Source: Natribaculum luteum | Lineage (GTDB): Archaea > Halobacteriota > Halobacteria > Halobacteriales > Natrialbaceae | NCBI RefSeq assembly: GCF_023008545.1 | Contig: NZ_CP095397.1 | Coordinates: forward strand, 558,001 to 622,000 | Length of the DNA: 64,000 nt | Direction: 5' to 3' | Part shown: piece by piece, positions 26,239 through 34,770 of the stretch | Numbering within the stretch: the first letter of the stretch is position 1 | Layout: each line of letters begins with the position of its first letter | Position numbers and translations under genes: made by a program | The notes under the pieces: generated by a model | The model's database searches: none | Told to the model about the DNA's origin: nothing | The model's input: the letters and a program-made list of their open reading frames with translations, nothing else

Positions 26239-28887
26239 ATGGCTGGCGGTCCCGTCGACCGGTACGCCGACGTTCTCGTCTCGCGGAGCCGTCTCGTGAT
26301 CGTCCTCGCACTCGTGCTGACGGCGCTCGTCGCCGCCGGTGCCGTCGTGGGCGAGAGCGAGGACGGAGAGATCGGCCAGTTCGAGACCGACTCCGCAGAG
26401 CGCGACGCCCTAGAGGAGATCGAGGCGACATACGGCACCGACGACGCGGTCGTCGCCCAGCTCGTCGTTCGCGAGGAAGGCGGCGACGTCCTCACCCGCG
26501 AGTCGCTGCTCGAGAGCCTGCGACTCCAGCGCGAGGTCCGCGAGAACGAGACGCTGAACGCGACGCTTCGCGAGGAAGGATTCGTCGGCCTCGAGAACGT
26601 CGTCGCGACGGCGGCGGTCCACGAAGACCGGTTCGCCGGACGGACCGGCCCGCCCGGTAACGACACGACGACCGGGCCCACAAACGCCAGCGACACGTCC
26701 GACCGTGGCGACGAGAACGGCAGCACCGCGCCTCCGCAGACGACCGACCAGTTCGCGTCGCCGACGCTCGAGGATCAGATCGAGGCCCTCGAGTCGCGGT
26801 CGGACGCCGAGGTCGAGACCCTCCTCGAGCGGGTTCTCGACCCCGACGCGGAGACGCCCGGCGGCGATCCCTACGAGTTCCTGCCGTCTGACTACGAACA
26901 GGGGGCGACGACCGCCGACGCCCGGATCACGTTCGTCTTTCAGGTAAACGACGGCGGCCCCGACGAAGACCCGCAAGACGCGTACGACGCCCAGGTCGCG
27001 ATCGCCTCGCTGGTCGAGGAGCGATTCGACGACGCGTTCGTCTTCGGGCAGGGGATTACCGACGACGCGTCCACACGAGCCGTCGGCGATAGCTTCGCGA
27101 TCATCACGCCCGTCGCGCTCGTGCTCGTGCTGGTCGTCCTCGGCTTTGCCTACCGCGACCTCGTCGACGTCCTGCTCGGCGTCTTCGGCATCGGCGTCGT
27201 GATGGCGTGGCTCGCCGGCATCCAGGGCTGGCTCGAGATCCCCTCGAGTCAACTCCTGATCGCGGTGCCGTTCCTGTTGATCGGGTTGAGCATCGACTAC
27301 TCGCTGCACGTCGTGATGCGCTACCGGGAGGCCCGAGAGGGAACGCTCGAGGCCGACGACGGCTCCGTCGACCGGCGTGATCCGACGACGGCCATGCGGC
27401 TGGGCGTCGCGGGCGTCGTCCTCGCGCTTGCGGCCGCCACGTTCTCGACGGGGGTCGGTTTCCTCTCGAACTACGTCAGCCCGCTCGCTGCCGTCCGCGA
27501 CTTCGCCGTGTTGAGCGCCGGCGGCATCTTCGCGACGTTTCTCGTCTTCGGCGCGCTCGTACCGGCGGTCAAACTCGAGGTCGAACGCCTCTTCGACCGG
27601 TTCGGACGCGAGCGGCGCAAACCGGCGGTCGGGGTCAGCGCGGGTCCGATCAACCGCGCCCTCTCGACGGTCGTCTCGCTGGCCACGCGAGCGCCGGTCG
27701 TTGTCGTGGTCGTCGCGCTCTTGCTCGCGTCGGCGGGAGCCTACGGCGCGACCGGCATCGACACGGAGTTCAACCAGGCCGACTTCCTGCCCGAGGACGC
27801 GCCGGCGTGGGCGAAGTCACTGCCCGGCCCGCTCGCACCCGGCGACTACGACGTCCGGGAGAACGTCGCCTACCTCGGCGAGAACTTCCGCCAGCGAGGC
27901 GAGGGGTCCGAAGCCCAGATCCTGTTACGCGAGGACGTGACCGATCCGGCGACGCTCGAGGCCGTAGACGACGTCACGCGCGATTTCGACCGCGACGGGA
28001 CGATCGTCCCCCGTCCGGACGGGACGGCGGCGATCGAGAGTCCGGCGTCCGTCCTCCGCGAGGTCGCCGACGACGAACCCTCGGTCGCGGCGGCGATCGA
28101 CCAGCGAGACGCCGACGGCGACGGCTTGCCCGACGAGGACGTCGCGGCAGTCTACGACATCCTGTTCGACGTCGCTCCCGATCGAGCCTCGTCGGTGCTG
28201 TACCGGACCGACGACGGCACCTACGAGTCCGCCCGGCTGACGGTCGGCGTGCAGGGCGACGCCCCAGCACAGACGATCGCCGGGGACGTCCGGGACGTCG
28301 CGTCGACGATCGAAACGAACGCGCCCGTGACGGCGGTCGCCACCGGCGGCCCCGTCGTCACCGCCGTAGTCCAGGATGCGTTGCTCGAGACGCTCGTCCA
28401 GGCGTTCGCCGTGACGCTCGTCGTCATCCTCACGTTCCTCGTGGCGCTGTACTGGTGGCGTCACCGCGCCCCCGGCCTGGGCGTCGTGACGCTCGCCCCG
28501 GTGGTGGTCGCGCTCGCCTGGCTGCTCGGCACGATGGCCGCCTTCGACGTTCCGTTCAACAGCGAGACGGCCGTCATCACGAGCCTCGCGATCGGCCTCG
28601 GCGTCGACTACAGCATCCACCTCGGCGAGCGTATCGTCGACGAACGCGCCCGTCGCGAGGAGATCGGCGACGCCCTCGAGGCGGCGGTCACCGGGACGGG
28701 CGGTGCCTTGCTCGGCAGCGCGGCGACCACGGCGGCCGGCTTCGGCGTCCTCGCGCTCGCGCTCGCGCCGCCGCTCCAGCGGTTCGGTATCGTGACGGGA
28801 CTGAGCATCGTCTACGCCTTCGTCGCCTGCGTGACGGTCCTGCCGAGCGTCTTCGCGCTGCGCGAACGCTTCCTCGAGCGCCGGTAG
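26239..28887 (+). CDS. RND-superfamily (MMPL type) membrane protein
   Basis: The 882-residue protein has twelve predicted membrane helices in two MMPL halves. Each half carries the G-x-x-x-D-Y motif used for proton relay: GLSIDYSLHVVMRYREARE near residue 350 and GLGVDYSIHLGERIVDERARR near residue 790. Two large extracytoplasmic loops (about residues 35-285 and 510-710) contain acidic, Thr-rich sequence. It should be a proton-driven exporter of lipids or hydrophobic compounds; the cargo is unknown. The start at ATG 26239 precedes MAGGPVDRYADVLVSRSRLVIV, a standard cytoplasmic N-terminus. Confidence 0.9.
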   Translation: MAGGPVDRYADVLVSRSRLVIVLALVLTALVAAGAVVGESEDGEIGQFETDSAERDALEEIEATYGTDDAVVAQLVVREEGGDVLTRESLLESLRLQREVRENETLNATLREEGFVGLENVVATAAVHEDRFAGRTGPPGNDTTTGPTNASDTSDRGDENGSTAPPQTTDQFASPTLEDQIEALESRSDAEVETLLERVLDPDAETPGGDPYEFLPSDYEQGATTADARITFVFQVNDGGPDEDPQDAYDAQVAIASLVEERFDDAFVFGQGITDDASTRAVGDSFAIITPVALVLVLVVLGFAYRDLVDVLLGVFGIGVVMAWLAGIQGWLEIPSSQLLIAVPFLLIGLSIDYSLHVVMRYREAREGTLEADDGSVDRRDPTTAMRLGVAGVVLALAAATFSTGVGFLSNYVSPLAAVRDFAVLSAGGIFATFLVFGALVPAVKLEVERLFDRFGRERRKPAVGVSAGPINRALSTVVSLATRAPVVVVVVALLLASAGAYGATGIDTEFNQADFLPEDAPAWAKSLPGPLAPGDYDVRENVAYLGENFRQRGEGSEAQILLREDVTDPATLEAVDDVTRDFDRDGTIVPRPDGTAAIESPASVLREVADDEPSVAAAIDQRDADGDGLPDEDVAAVYDILFDVAPDRASSVLYRTDDGTYESARLTVGVQGDAPAQTIAGDVRDVASTIETNAPVTAVATGGPVVTAVVQDALLETLVQAFAVTLVVILTFLVALYWWRHRAPGLGVVTLAPVVVALAWLLGTMAAFDVPFNSETAVITSLAIGLGVDYSIHLGERIVDERARREEIGDALEAAVTGTGGALLGSAATTAAGFGVLALALAPPLQRFGIVTGLSIVYAFVACVTVLPSVFALRERFLERR

Positions 28888-28916
28888 GCCTCGCGTCGCG
28901 GCCGAGGCGACTCGTC

Positions 28917-29022
28917 ATACTACTGGACAACAGTCAGTGACTACTCGATCGCGTCTCGACGGCTGTCGTCAGGACAGCGTCTCGAGTGCGATCGATGGCT
29001 GAACCGTGTTGTCCGGCAGTAT
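28917..29022. repeat. 106-bp imperfect palindrome, family B copy 3
   Basis: The ends are ATACTACTGGACAACA and TGTTGTCCGGCAGTAT, with a central GGCTGTCGTC-AGGACAGC hairpin. The interior is the reverse complement of copies 1 and 2. The right end overlaps the last base of the TGA stop codon of the HFX_2341-type gene on the minus strand. Confidence 0.85.
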
Positions 29023-29933
29023 CACTCCTCGCGTCGGTCCGAGTCCGCGTCGGAGTGTGCCCGCACCCACAACTCGCCGATCCTCGAGAGTCGGGTCCGG
29101 TACGATTTCCCGTGTTCTTCGCGCTCGATGTACCCCTTCCCGCCCGGTCCGAGTCGGTCGACGTTGTAGATGACCTTCGAGCGGAAGCTGTCGGTGTACT
29201 CCTCGTTGAGTTCGCGTGCGAGCGCCTCGGCGAGTTCCGAGACGGAGTCGAACTCGCCGTCCTCGCCGAGTTTGTACAGGATGAGTTCCTCGAAGGGCTT
29301 GACGTTCGAGAAGGAGGCGACGGGCAGTTCGACGATGTGGTCGCCGTCGATCTCCTTCGCGCCGATCGTGGTCCCGCGCTCGTCGAACTCCGCGAGCAAC
29401 CCGCGGGCGCTCTCGAGTCGGTCCTCGATCCGGTCGTCGGCGACTGCCCCCTCCTCGAGCAGGTCCTCGAGTAGCGCCGCCCCATCGCGCAGTTCCTCGG
29501 CGAGCTCCGTCTCGAGGTACTTCTCGGGGGCGGTGTAGTAGGTGTGGATCTGCTCGCGGTCCTCCTGGCGCTCGACCATCAGCGAGTGGGCGGCGTTCGC
29601 AAAGGCGAAACTGACGGTCCGGGGCATCGCGGCGACGTTCACCCAGACTTCGTTTCCCCGGTCGAGTTCGGCGTTGATCAGGTCGTAGGCCTGCTCGAAC
29701 GCCCCGTCGTAGTCGTAGACGTCCTCGAGGACGAACCGTTCGGTCGCCGCCCCCAGCAGGTTCCGAAAGTCCGTCTCGAGCTTTCGCGAGAGGTGACGGG
29801 AGTACTCGACGTTGGCCTCGCTGCCGACCGCCCCCTCGAGGAGGACGACGCGGTCGACGTCGATCTGATCGCGCACGAGGGGGGCGATCAGCCGGTCGTA
29901 GTCGAACCCGACCGGGACGATGTGGGTCTGCAT
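29022..29933 (-). CDS. HFX_2341-type regulator: CARF-like sensor with winged helix; 5' end replaced by the integrative element
   Basis: The 303-residue protein begins MQTHIVPVGFDYDRLIAPL. Residues 1 to about 140 look like a Rossmann/CARF-like fold, with VWVNVAAMPRTVSFAFANAA at the ligand loop. Residues about 210-300 form a winged helix (FEELILYKL...VSELAEALARELNE...SKVIYNVDRL...YIEREEHGKSYRTRLSRIG). It resembles haloarchaeal HFX_2341-type (DUF6293-like) transcription regulators. The first 19 codons and the promoter lie on the element side of attL, so the gene is now a host/element chimera. ATG 29933 is supported by TTTATATAAA 22-31 nt upstream. The stop overlaps family B repeat copy 3. Confidence 0.8.
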   Translation of the reverse strand: MQTHIVPVGFDYDRLIAPLVRDQIDVDRVVLLEGAVGSEANVEYSRHLSRKLETDFRNLLGAATERFVLEDVYDYDGAFEQAYDLINAELDRGNEVWVNVAAMPRTVSFAFANAAHSLMVERQEDREQIHTYYTAPEKYLETELAEELRDGAALLEDLLEEGAVADDRIEDRLESARGLLAEFDERGTTIGAKEIDGDHIVELPVASFSNVKPFEELILYKLGEDGEFDSVSELAEALARELNEEYTDSFRSKVIYNVDRLGPGGKGYIEREEHGKSYRTRLSRIGELWVRAHSDADSDRREE

Positions 29934-29937
29934 ACGC
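29884..29937 (-). other. attL: 54-bp attachment repeat covering the 5' end of the HFX_2341-type gene
   Basis: It matches 44040-44093 at 49 of 54 positions, including an uninterrupted 20-base block CCGACCGGGACGATGTGGGT. All five differences fall at third codon positions of the minus-strand reading frame (for example CAG/CAA, GGG/GGC, CTG/CTC) and none changes the peptide MQTHIVPVGFDYDRLIAPL. The match ends 4 nt upstream of the start codon. Confidence 0.85.
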
Positions 29938-29954
29938 GGGACAACGGGCTGGCG

Positions 29955-29964
29955 TTTATATAAA
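29955..29964 (-). promoter_or_regulatory. Strong TATA box supplied by the element
   Basis: TTTATATAAA is centred about 27 nt upstream of ATG 29933, the ideal position for a leaderless haloarchaeal message. It lies outside the att repeat, so it belongs to the element. In the circular form the same promoter would point through attP into the integrase gene. Confidence 0.6.
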
Positions 29965-30208
29965 GCACCAGTTTCGATACCGTTGTTATGCACATCACCG
30001 ATGTTTGCCGCCGCGCCCTCGTGGGCTTTCGTGAAAACGTAGGGGCTGTGGCTCCTTCAGTTCTTTCCTGATGTTGGGATGAATAGCGGGAGTTGCGTAT
30101 TCAGCGTGGATTTTTCGGTGGAAACGGCTATCGCTGATTTCCGACAGCGTGTGAATAACTGGTCTTCGCTATCGTTATCGTGAAAACCGCGAGTGTCCAT
30201 CTACTCTT

Positions 30209-30583
30209 ATGCTCGATGGTCTTCCCGACCGCCCACTCTTCGAGTCGGAGTTAGCGGCGTTCACCGAGAGCGAAGCGATACGGTTCGCGTTCCCTGCGAC
30301 ACCCGAGAGCATGGACACCGACGACGATGGTCGAAGGCGTATCTACGACCTGTTGTTGTTCCTTCCCGTGTCGGTCGCCGTTCTTGCTTACGAGGGCGAC
30401 GGTGAGGGGTGGACAGTCGTCGCCAATGAATCCGGGGACGAACCATATCGCGCGGCGATTGACGCTCTCATTGAACACAGGGACTACGAACTCGAAGAGG
30501 AAGGTGCTGTCCGCGAGTTGGTCGAAAAGTTCTACGGGGTGACAGAGGAACACCTCGGAATCGGAGACGGTGCCAACGGGTAG
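30209..30583 (+). CDS. Hypothetical protein of the integrative element
   Basis: This 124-residue acidic protein (MLDGLPDRPLFESELAAFTESEAIRFAF...) has one moderately hydrophobic stretch, IYDLLLFLPVSVAVLAYEG, too short and polar-flanked for a confident membrane helix, and a helical acidic C-terminus. I recognise no family. It is the first gene inside attL and is read away from it. Composition is lower in GC than the host, like the next gene. Confidence 0.55.
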   Translation: MLDGLPDRPLFESELAAFTESEAIRFAFPATPESMDTDDDGRRRIYDLLLFLPVSVAVLAYEGDGEGWTVVANESGDEPYRAAIDALIEHRDYELEEEGAVRELVEKFYGVTEEHLGIGDGANG

Positions 30584-30646
30584 CACTCGGCGATTTTCTC
30601 CCACCGACCCGCATGATTTTACGCCTGCTATGTCCTATCCACGCCT

Positions 30647-31636
30647 ATGACCTTCGGCTCTACGTGGCAGAATCTCATTGAGAACGTCGAAGAACTCCCA
30701 TCGGACGCGACACTCGTCACACCACTCTCGCGCAAAGCCTTCCGCGTGACCGACGTACAGGAACCTCGTATCTTGATTCAGTACCGGGACGACGACGAGA
30801 CGATACCTCTACAACGCGACCAGTTCGAGACGCTTCACCGCCGTATCCAAGACGCACATGGCGAGTTCGAGTTAGACCGACTCCCACCGGACGCCGAACC
30901 CTATGCGACAGTGCTGTCCTTACATCCGCGTTTCGAGGTAGACGACCGAGAGGGAACGCTGACCGAGAGCGAGACGCCGACAGGCTCGCCGCTGGTGGAC
31001 GCGACCGAAGCCACCGACGACGGCGACGAAGAGCGGGAAGAGCCGGATGTGGACGTGTATGCGGACGCTCTGTTGCTGATTGACGCCCTCGAACGCCACG
31101 ACGTGACCACACTCGAAGACGTAGAGACGCCCGCTCTGGTGAACCTCTACACTCTGCTGTCGGACGTACAGCGCAATGCCAACGACCTACGCCAAGACGT
31201 GCGGGCTGTCCTTCTCGACAGACTACACCACGACCAGCCGGTGAGCGGTCAGTTCGGGTCGGTACAGCGAACCTCGCGCCGGAACCGGTCGCTCAAAGAC
31301 GATGAACTGGTGTTGAACGCCTTTGAGGCCGTAGGTATCGAACGAGAACGACTGACCACGGTGGATTCGAGTATGGTAGACGAAGCGCTTGAAGTCACGG
31401 AACTGTCCGAGAGCGACGTGTACGACGTGCAAGAGTCCGAGTACGTCCGGAAGGCCGACGTGGACGAAGACGAGAAGGAGACGCGCCTACAGGGACTCAA
31501 AGACCAACTCGCGGCCACCGAAGGCGAGGAAGCCGACGCACTCCGTGAGGAAATCGAAGAACTCGAAGACCGGATTGACGAACTGACCGAGTTCCGAAGC
31601 GGTCGGTCGTTCCACACGTCTGCTGGTGGGCAGTAA
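30647..31636 (+). CDS. Hypothetical acidic protein with C-terminal coiled coil
   Basis: The 329-residue protein has an N-terminal compact region with a PLSRKAFRVTDV...ILIQYRDDDETIPLQRDQFETLHRRI pattern (residues 25-70). An acidic linker covers about 100-135, a helical middle 140-210, and a coiled coil the end (KETRLQGLKDQLAATEGEEADALREEIEELEDRIDEL). No catalytic motif or membrane helix is visible and I do not recognise the family. The gap of 63 nt from the preceding gene suggests a common transcript. Confidence 0.6.
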   Translation: MTFGSTWQNLIENVEELPSDATLVTPLSRKAFRVTDVQEPRILIQYRDDDETIPLQRDQFETLHRRIQDAHGEFELDRLPPDAEPYATVLSLHPRFEVDDREGTLTESETPTGSPLVDATEATDDGDEEREEPDVDVYADALLLIDALERHDVTTLEDVETPALVNLYTLLSDVQRNANDLRQDVRAVLLDRLHHDQPVSGQFGSVQRTSRRNRSLKDDELVLNAFEAVGIERERLTTVDSSMVDEALEVTELSESDVYDVQESEYVRKADVDEDEKETRLQGLKDQLAATEGEEADALREEIEELEDRIDELTEFRSGRSFHTSAGGQ

Positions 31637-31666
31637 CGCGTCGGTTCAAATGTCGAAAAGGGGGCG

Positions 31667-32158
31667 TCAGAACCCGGTCGAAACCTCTACCTCGTAGGTG
31701 TCGATACGGCTTGCGTCCTGCCCGGTGAACATACAGTCGAACTCCCACTCACGCCCACCAGCAAGGTCGCTCACGTTGTCGAGTCCTTCACCTATCTGCG
31801 TACCTTCCGAGTCGAGAAACGTCGCGGTCGCCTCGACGTAGCCGATTTCACTGTCGGTATTGTTGACGGCGGTGCCACGGACGCCCGACGAGAACTCTTC
31901 CTCGTAGAACTCGTGGTTCAGGATTTCCACGTCGGGCTGGTCGTTGCCACCACCGTCTCCGCTGTTCTCGTCGTTGCTGTTTCCACTGTTACTGTCGCCG
32001 CCACTGTTGTCCGAGTTACCGTTACTGCTGTCGCCGCTGTTGTCGTTCGCGTCTCCGCCACCGGAGTCTCCCGAGTCACTTTCTGAACAGCCCGCGAGGG
32101 CGAGAGCGCTGGCGGTCGTTCCGAGCGTTACGAGGTATCGTCTCCGATTCAGTTCCAT
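31667..32158 (-). CDS. Secreted lipoprotein with Ser/Asn/Gly-rich linker and FxLYD-like domain
   Basis: The 163-residue protein starts MELNRRRYLVTLGTTASALALAGCSESD, a twin-arginine signal followed by the lipobox LAGC, so it should be exported folded and lipid-anchored at Cys23. Residues about 25-75 are a low-complexity D/S/G/N linker. Residues about 77-163 (VEILNHEFYEEEFSSGVRGTAVNNTDSEIGYVEATATFLDSEGTQIGEG) match the FxLYD-type beta domain. The role is unknown. It is divergent from the winged-helix gene and shares the operator region at 32204-32235. Confidence 0.78.
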   Translation of the reverse strand: MELNRRRYLVTLGTTASALALAGCSESDSGDSGGGDANDNSGDSSNGNSDNSGGDSNSGNSNDENSGDGGGNDQPDVEILNHEFYEEEFSSGVRGTAVNNTDSEIGYVEATATFLDSEGTQIGEGLDNVSDLAGGREWEFDCMFTGQDASRIDTYEVEVSTGF

Positions 32159-32203
32159 TGCAATATGGCAATTAAGCGGCAACTACTTATATCGTTCTCA
32201 TAG

Positions 32204-32235
32204 TCACGCTACGTGACCTATATCACGATTCGTGG
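32204..32235. promoter_or_regulatory. Two palindromic operator sites around a TATA box
   Basis: TCACG-CTA-CGTGA (32204-32216) is a perfect palindrome and TCACG-ATT-CGTG (32223-32234) is nearly the same motif, 19 nt further on. Between them CTATAT (32218-32223) is a good TATA box for the rightward winged-helix gene. Binding here would block that promoter and probably the leftward lipoprotein promoter (GATATAAG at about 32188-32195, minus strand), as expected for an autoregulated repressor. Confidence 0.6.
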
Positions 32236-32267
32236 GTGCTATCGCCTAACGACGCTATATTCCGGCA

Positions 32268-32534
32268 ATGCGCCTTTCGGCGGAATGGACGACCCTTGCG
32301 GACGAGCGTATCTTGGAATATCTACGGGAGAACAAGAGCGGGACGCCGACAAAAATGGCGAACCACGAGAATATCCATTTCTCGCGGTCGTATCTATCCA
32401 AGCGGTGCAAGGTGCTGGTAGACCACGGGCTAATCGAGGACTACGGTAACGCGGTGTTCGTTCTCACCGACGAGGGAGAAGCGTACCTCACTGGCGAACT
32501 GAATCTTAACGAACTCGAACCCGACGAAGAGTAA
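32268..32534 (+). CDS. Winged-helix repressor, phiH1 repressor-like
   Basis: The 88-residue protein reads MRLSAEWTTLADERILEYLRENKSGTPTKMANHENIHFSRSYLSKRCKVLVDHGLIEDYGNAVFVLTDEGEAYLTGELNLNELE. The order 'W.T..DERILE.L...G..tp..iA......S..YvS.R...L...GLi...G.g.Y.LTd.G..YL.GeLD' is characteristic of haloarchaeal phiH1 repressor-like regulators, common on viruses and integrative elements. Two palindromes flanking its TATA box suggest autorepression and control of the element's lysogeny-like state. Confidence 0.8.
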   Translation: MRLSAEWTTLADERILEYLRENKSGTPTKMANHENIHFSRSYLSKRCKVLVDHGLIEDYGNAVFVLTDEGEAYLTGELNLNELEPDEE

Positions 32535-32878
32535 CGCCGGTCGTTCCCTAAACCGGAACGAGAAGCGTTCTGCCCCGCCTTTCGATGGTGGCCGTGCCAC
32601 CAGCAAGCCGAGAGACGGCGTGAGTTGTGCGTGAGTGCGGTCGAAGCGCGACCGAGTAGATTGGACCGTCGTTTCTAACAGCCGTTCTGCGGCTCTGTGC
32701 GGCTGTGTGAGCGTGTTCTAATTCCCCAAAGTAATCTTGAACTACTTATTAATGCCCAAGAATAATAAGATTATGGAACGTAGGATATAGTAGGTACACT
32801 GCCTCTCCGGGGCTATTTCGACAAAAGCCCGCCTGTTAGAGCAGGCAGGCAGTGGCCTTCTGAAGGTGCCAGAAAGCC
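32535..32878. other. 344-bp gap with promoter-like and hairpin sequences
   Basis: No gene is seen. An AT-rich stretch at about 32725-32775 (CTACTTATTAATGCCC) may be a promoter for the SWIM gene. A strong hairpin GCCCGCCTG-TTAGAG-CAGGCAGGC at 32827-32851 lies 28 nt before its ATG, in what would be the 5' leader, and could modulate its translation. Confidence 0.4.
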
Positions 32879-33304
32879 ATGTCCAAATCCGTTATCGAGA
32901 CTCTTGACGCTAACGAACAGGTAGAGAAACGAGCGCAATGGGAAGCCTTCGAGTTCACCGTCCACGGTGACGGCGACGTAGAAATGGTCAACGACTCCCA
33001 CGCGGACGCCGACGACCACACCTACACCGTCCACGTCGAGGGCGGAATCCCATCGGACTGTGAATGTCCTGCGTGGGAATACCAGCCCGGTGCGTGCAAG
33101 CACATGGTTGCGGTAGCGATTCGAGAGCCGGTTCTCGAAGCGGCCAGCCGGGAACAGCCCGTCCGTGCTGACGGTGGTGTCACCCTCGCGGAGTTCACTA
33201 CCGAGGACGACGACGAAGGCGGGTGCTGGTGTGACGACCACTCATTCCCGTGCTTCGGGTGCTACAACGACGGTCGGCGCGACCTGCCGGGTGAGGACGA
33301 ATGA
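32879..33304 (+). CDS. SWIM zinc-finger protein
   Basis: The 141-residue protein has the SWIM motif C-x-C-x9-C-x-H as CECPAWEYQPGACKH (residues 61-75), which binds zinc and often mediates DNA or protein contacts. A second cysteine cluster lies near the C-terminus (CWCDDHSFPCFGC, residues 116-128). Similar small SWIM proteins occur widely on haloarchaeal plasmids and integrative elements, with unknown role. Its TGA stop overlaps the ATG of the next gene (ATGA), so the two are translationally coupled. Confidence 0.8.
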   Translation: MSKSVIETLDANEQVEKRAQWEAFEFTVHGDGDVEMVNDSHADADDHTYTVHVEGGIPSDCECPAWEYQPGACKHMVAVAIREPVLEAASREQPVRADGGVTLAEFTTEDDDEGGCWCDDHSFPCFGCYNDGRRDLPGEDE

Positions 33305-33573
33305 CCCGACCGTCCCCGGCGGCGGCGCTGAACGGCGTACAGGTGGGTAACATCTGTGACCGGTGTAATAGGGGTATCAGAACGGGCGACAAAGCCGTAG
33401 TCTACGCGACCTACTACGACTCCGATGGGTGGGTCGTCCGGCGGGTGATGTGCGATTGCGGAAGCAGAACTATCGGACTGCCGACTGACGGTGCCGACGA
33501 GGTGATTGTCGAAGCCGTGTACTGGCGTGGTCGGCTCGTCGGCGTCAATACCGTGTGCCGGAGTCGGCCCTGA
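33301..33573 (+). CDS. Small zinc-binding protein coupled to the SWIM gene
   Basis: This 90-residue protein contains NICDRCNRGIRTGDKAV near residue 18 and VMCDCGSRTIGL near residue 50, four cysteines that could hold one zinc. The first ATG overlaps the SWIM stop by 4 nt. Comparable pairs of a SWIM gene and a short cysteine protein occur on haloarchaeal mobile elements, which suggests a joint function. No catalytic site is visible. Confidence 0.65.
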   Translation: MTRPSPAAALNGVQVGNICDRCNRGIRTGDKAVVYATYYDSDGWVVRRVMCDCGSRTIGLPTDGADEVIVEAVYWRGRLVGVNTVCRSRP

Positions 33574-33609
33574 CCAGCGTAGGAATTTTCAACCAGATGG
33601 GCCTCTCTT

Positions 33610-34731
33610 ATGCTAATGTCTCGCCTTATCTACCATTCCGAGGGTGGTTATGCCCGTGCTGAATCGTCATTCGACAGAGCGATACGAGAAACAGCCGACG
33701 CCGAAAGCGTTCGGGTTGTCTGTCCGTACATCAGCCCAAGTTATCTGAAAACCGTCCTTGACCCTGCTGACGAGTGGCGGATTGTGACGGACGTGGAAGC
33801 GTGGATTGGAACGTTCGGTGGCAGTACGAGGGACGTGATACACGAGTTGATAGCGACGAACCGCGAGCGGATTCACCACTTCCCCGATGTTCACGCGAAG
33901 GCCGTCCTATCCGATGATTCGGCTGTCGTCGGCTCGGCCAACCTCACGGAGAAGGGCGTGGTCGGTCGGACAGAGATGGGGGTTCGGTTCACCGACGGCG
34001 CGAAGGTAGATGAACTGAACAGGTGGTTCACCCGACTCTGGTCTGAAAGTGGCCCCGTCGATAGCGAGGAATTGGACGAGTTCGTGGAATCGTCGCCCTC
34101 GACACCAACGACTCATGCCGGGTCTGGTACCTCGCTTTCCTCTGACGCCCCACGAGTGAGCGCGACCTTCGTAGACGATACCGAACCTACCACTGAAGAC
34201 GTTGACGCCAACGAAGAGGCACACGAGACGCTGGTACAACGCGTTCAACAAGCCCCGAGCCGAGAATGGGCGACTGACTTCTTCGACCTGCTGAACGACC
34301 TGATAGCCGCGACTGGCCTTGCTGAAGACGACGCACGGCTGGTCACGTCCATCGCCCAAAGCGACCGAATCGCAGTGTCCATCAACAATCGCTACGTCTT
34401 CGGTGCGTTCTTTTCAGGCGAACCGACGACCGGGTTCATCGTCGGTGCCGACACCGAGAACGTAGACGAACTAATTGAGACTGCCGACGAACACATGGCG
34501 TTCAATGCCCTTTCTGGCGAAGCCACCGACGATACCCCCCATTGGGTCGAGTTCACCGAAGAGCCGGAACGAATGGTGTCACAGTCATTCCGTCGAGCGT
34601 GGATTAGCGCGGTCTACAGCGAGTTAGAGCGTGCGAGTGGGTCGCCATATCAGGACTCGCATGAGCCACTTGTTCACCGGGTGGCAGTTGATAAAAAGTA
34701 TCGAAATAAGGTGCTTCAAGAATCATTTTAA
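33610..34731 (+). CDS. PLD-family phosphodiesterase-like protein (single HKD motif)
   Basis: The 373-residue protein has an N-terminal phospholipase D-like domain with one motif, H95-x-K97...S109-x-N111 (HAKAVLSDDSAVVGSANLTEKG). This matches the nuclease branch of the family, where two chains form one active site. Residues about 150-210 are a Ser/Thr/Glu linker, and the C-terminal 170 residues are an unrecognised alpha/beta region. Standalone PLD proteins on mobile elements are frequently defence nucleases. It converges with the propeller-Mrr gene, stops 40 bp apart. GC falls noticeably in the last 100 nt. Confidence 0.75.
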   Translation: MLMSRLIYHSEGGYARAESSFDRAIRETADAESVRVVCPYISPSYLKTVLDPADEWRIVTDVEAWIGTFGGSTRDVIHELIATNRERIHHFPDVHAKAVLSDDSAVVGSANLTEKGVVGRTEMGVRFTDGAKVDELNRWFTRLWSESGPVDSEELDEFVESSPSTPTTHAGSGTSLSSDAPRVSATFVDDTEPTTEDVDANEEAHETLVQRVQQAPSREWATDFFDLLNDLIAATGLAEDDARLVTSIAQSDRIAVSINNRYVFGAFFSGEPTTGFIVGADTENVDELIETADEHMAFNALSGEATDDTPHWVEFTEEPERMVSQSFRRAWISAVYSELERASGSPYQDSHEPLVHRVAVDKKYRNKVLQESF

Positions 34732-34770
34732 ACCCAATTAGAACTGACAAAATCCAACTAAAACCCACAT

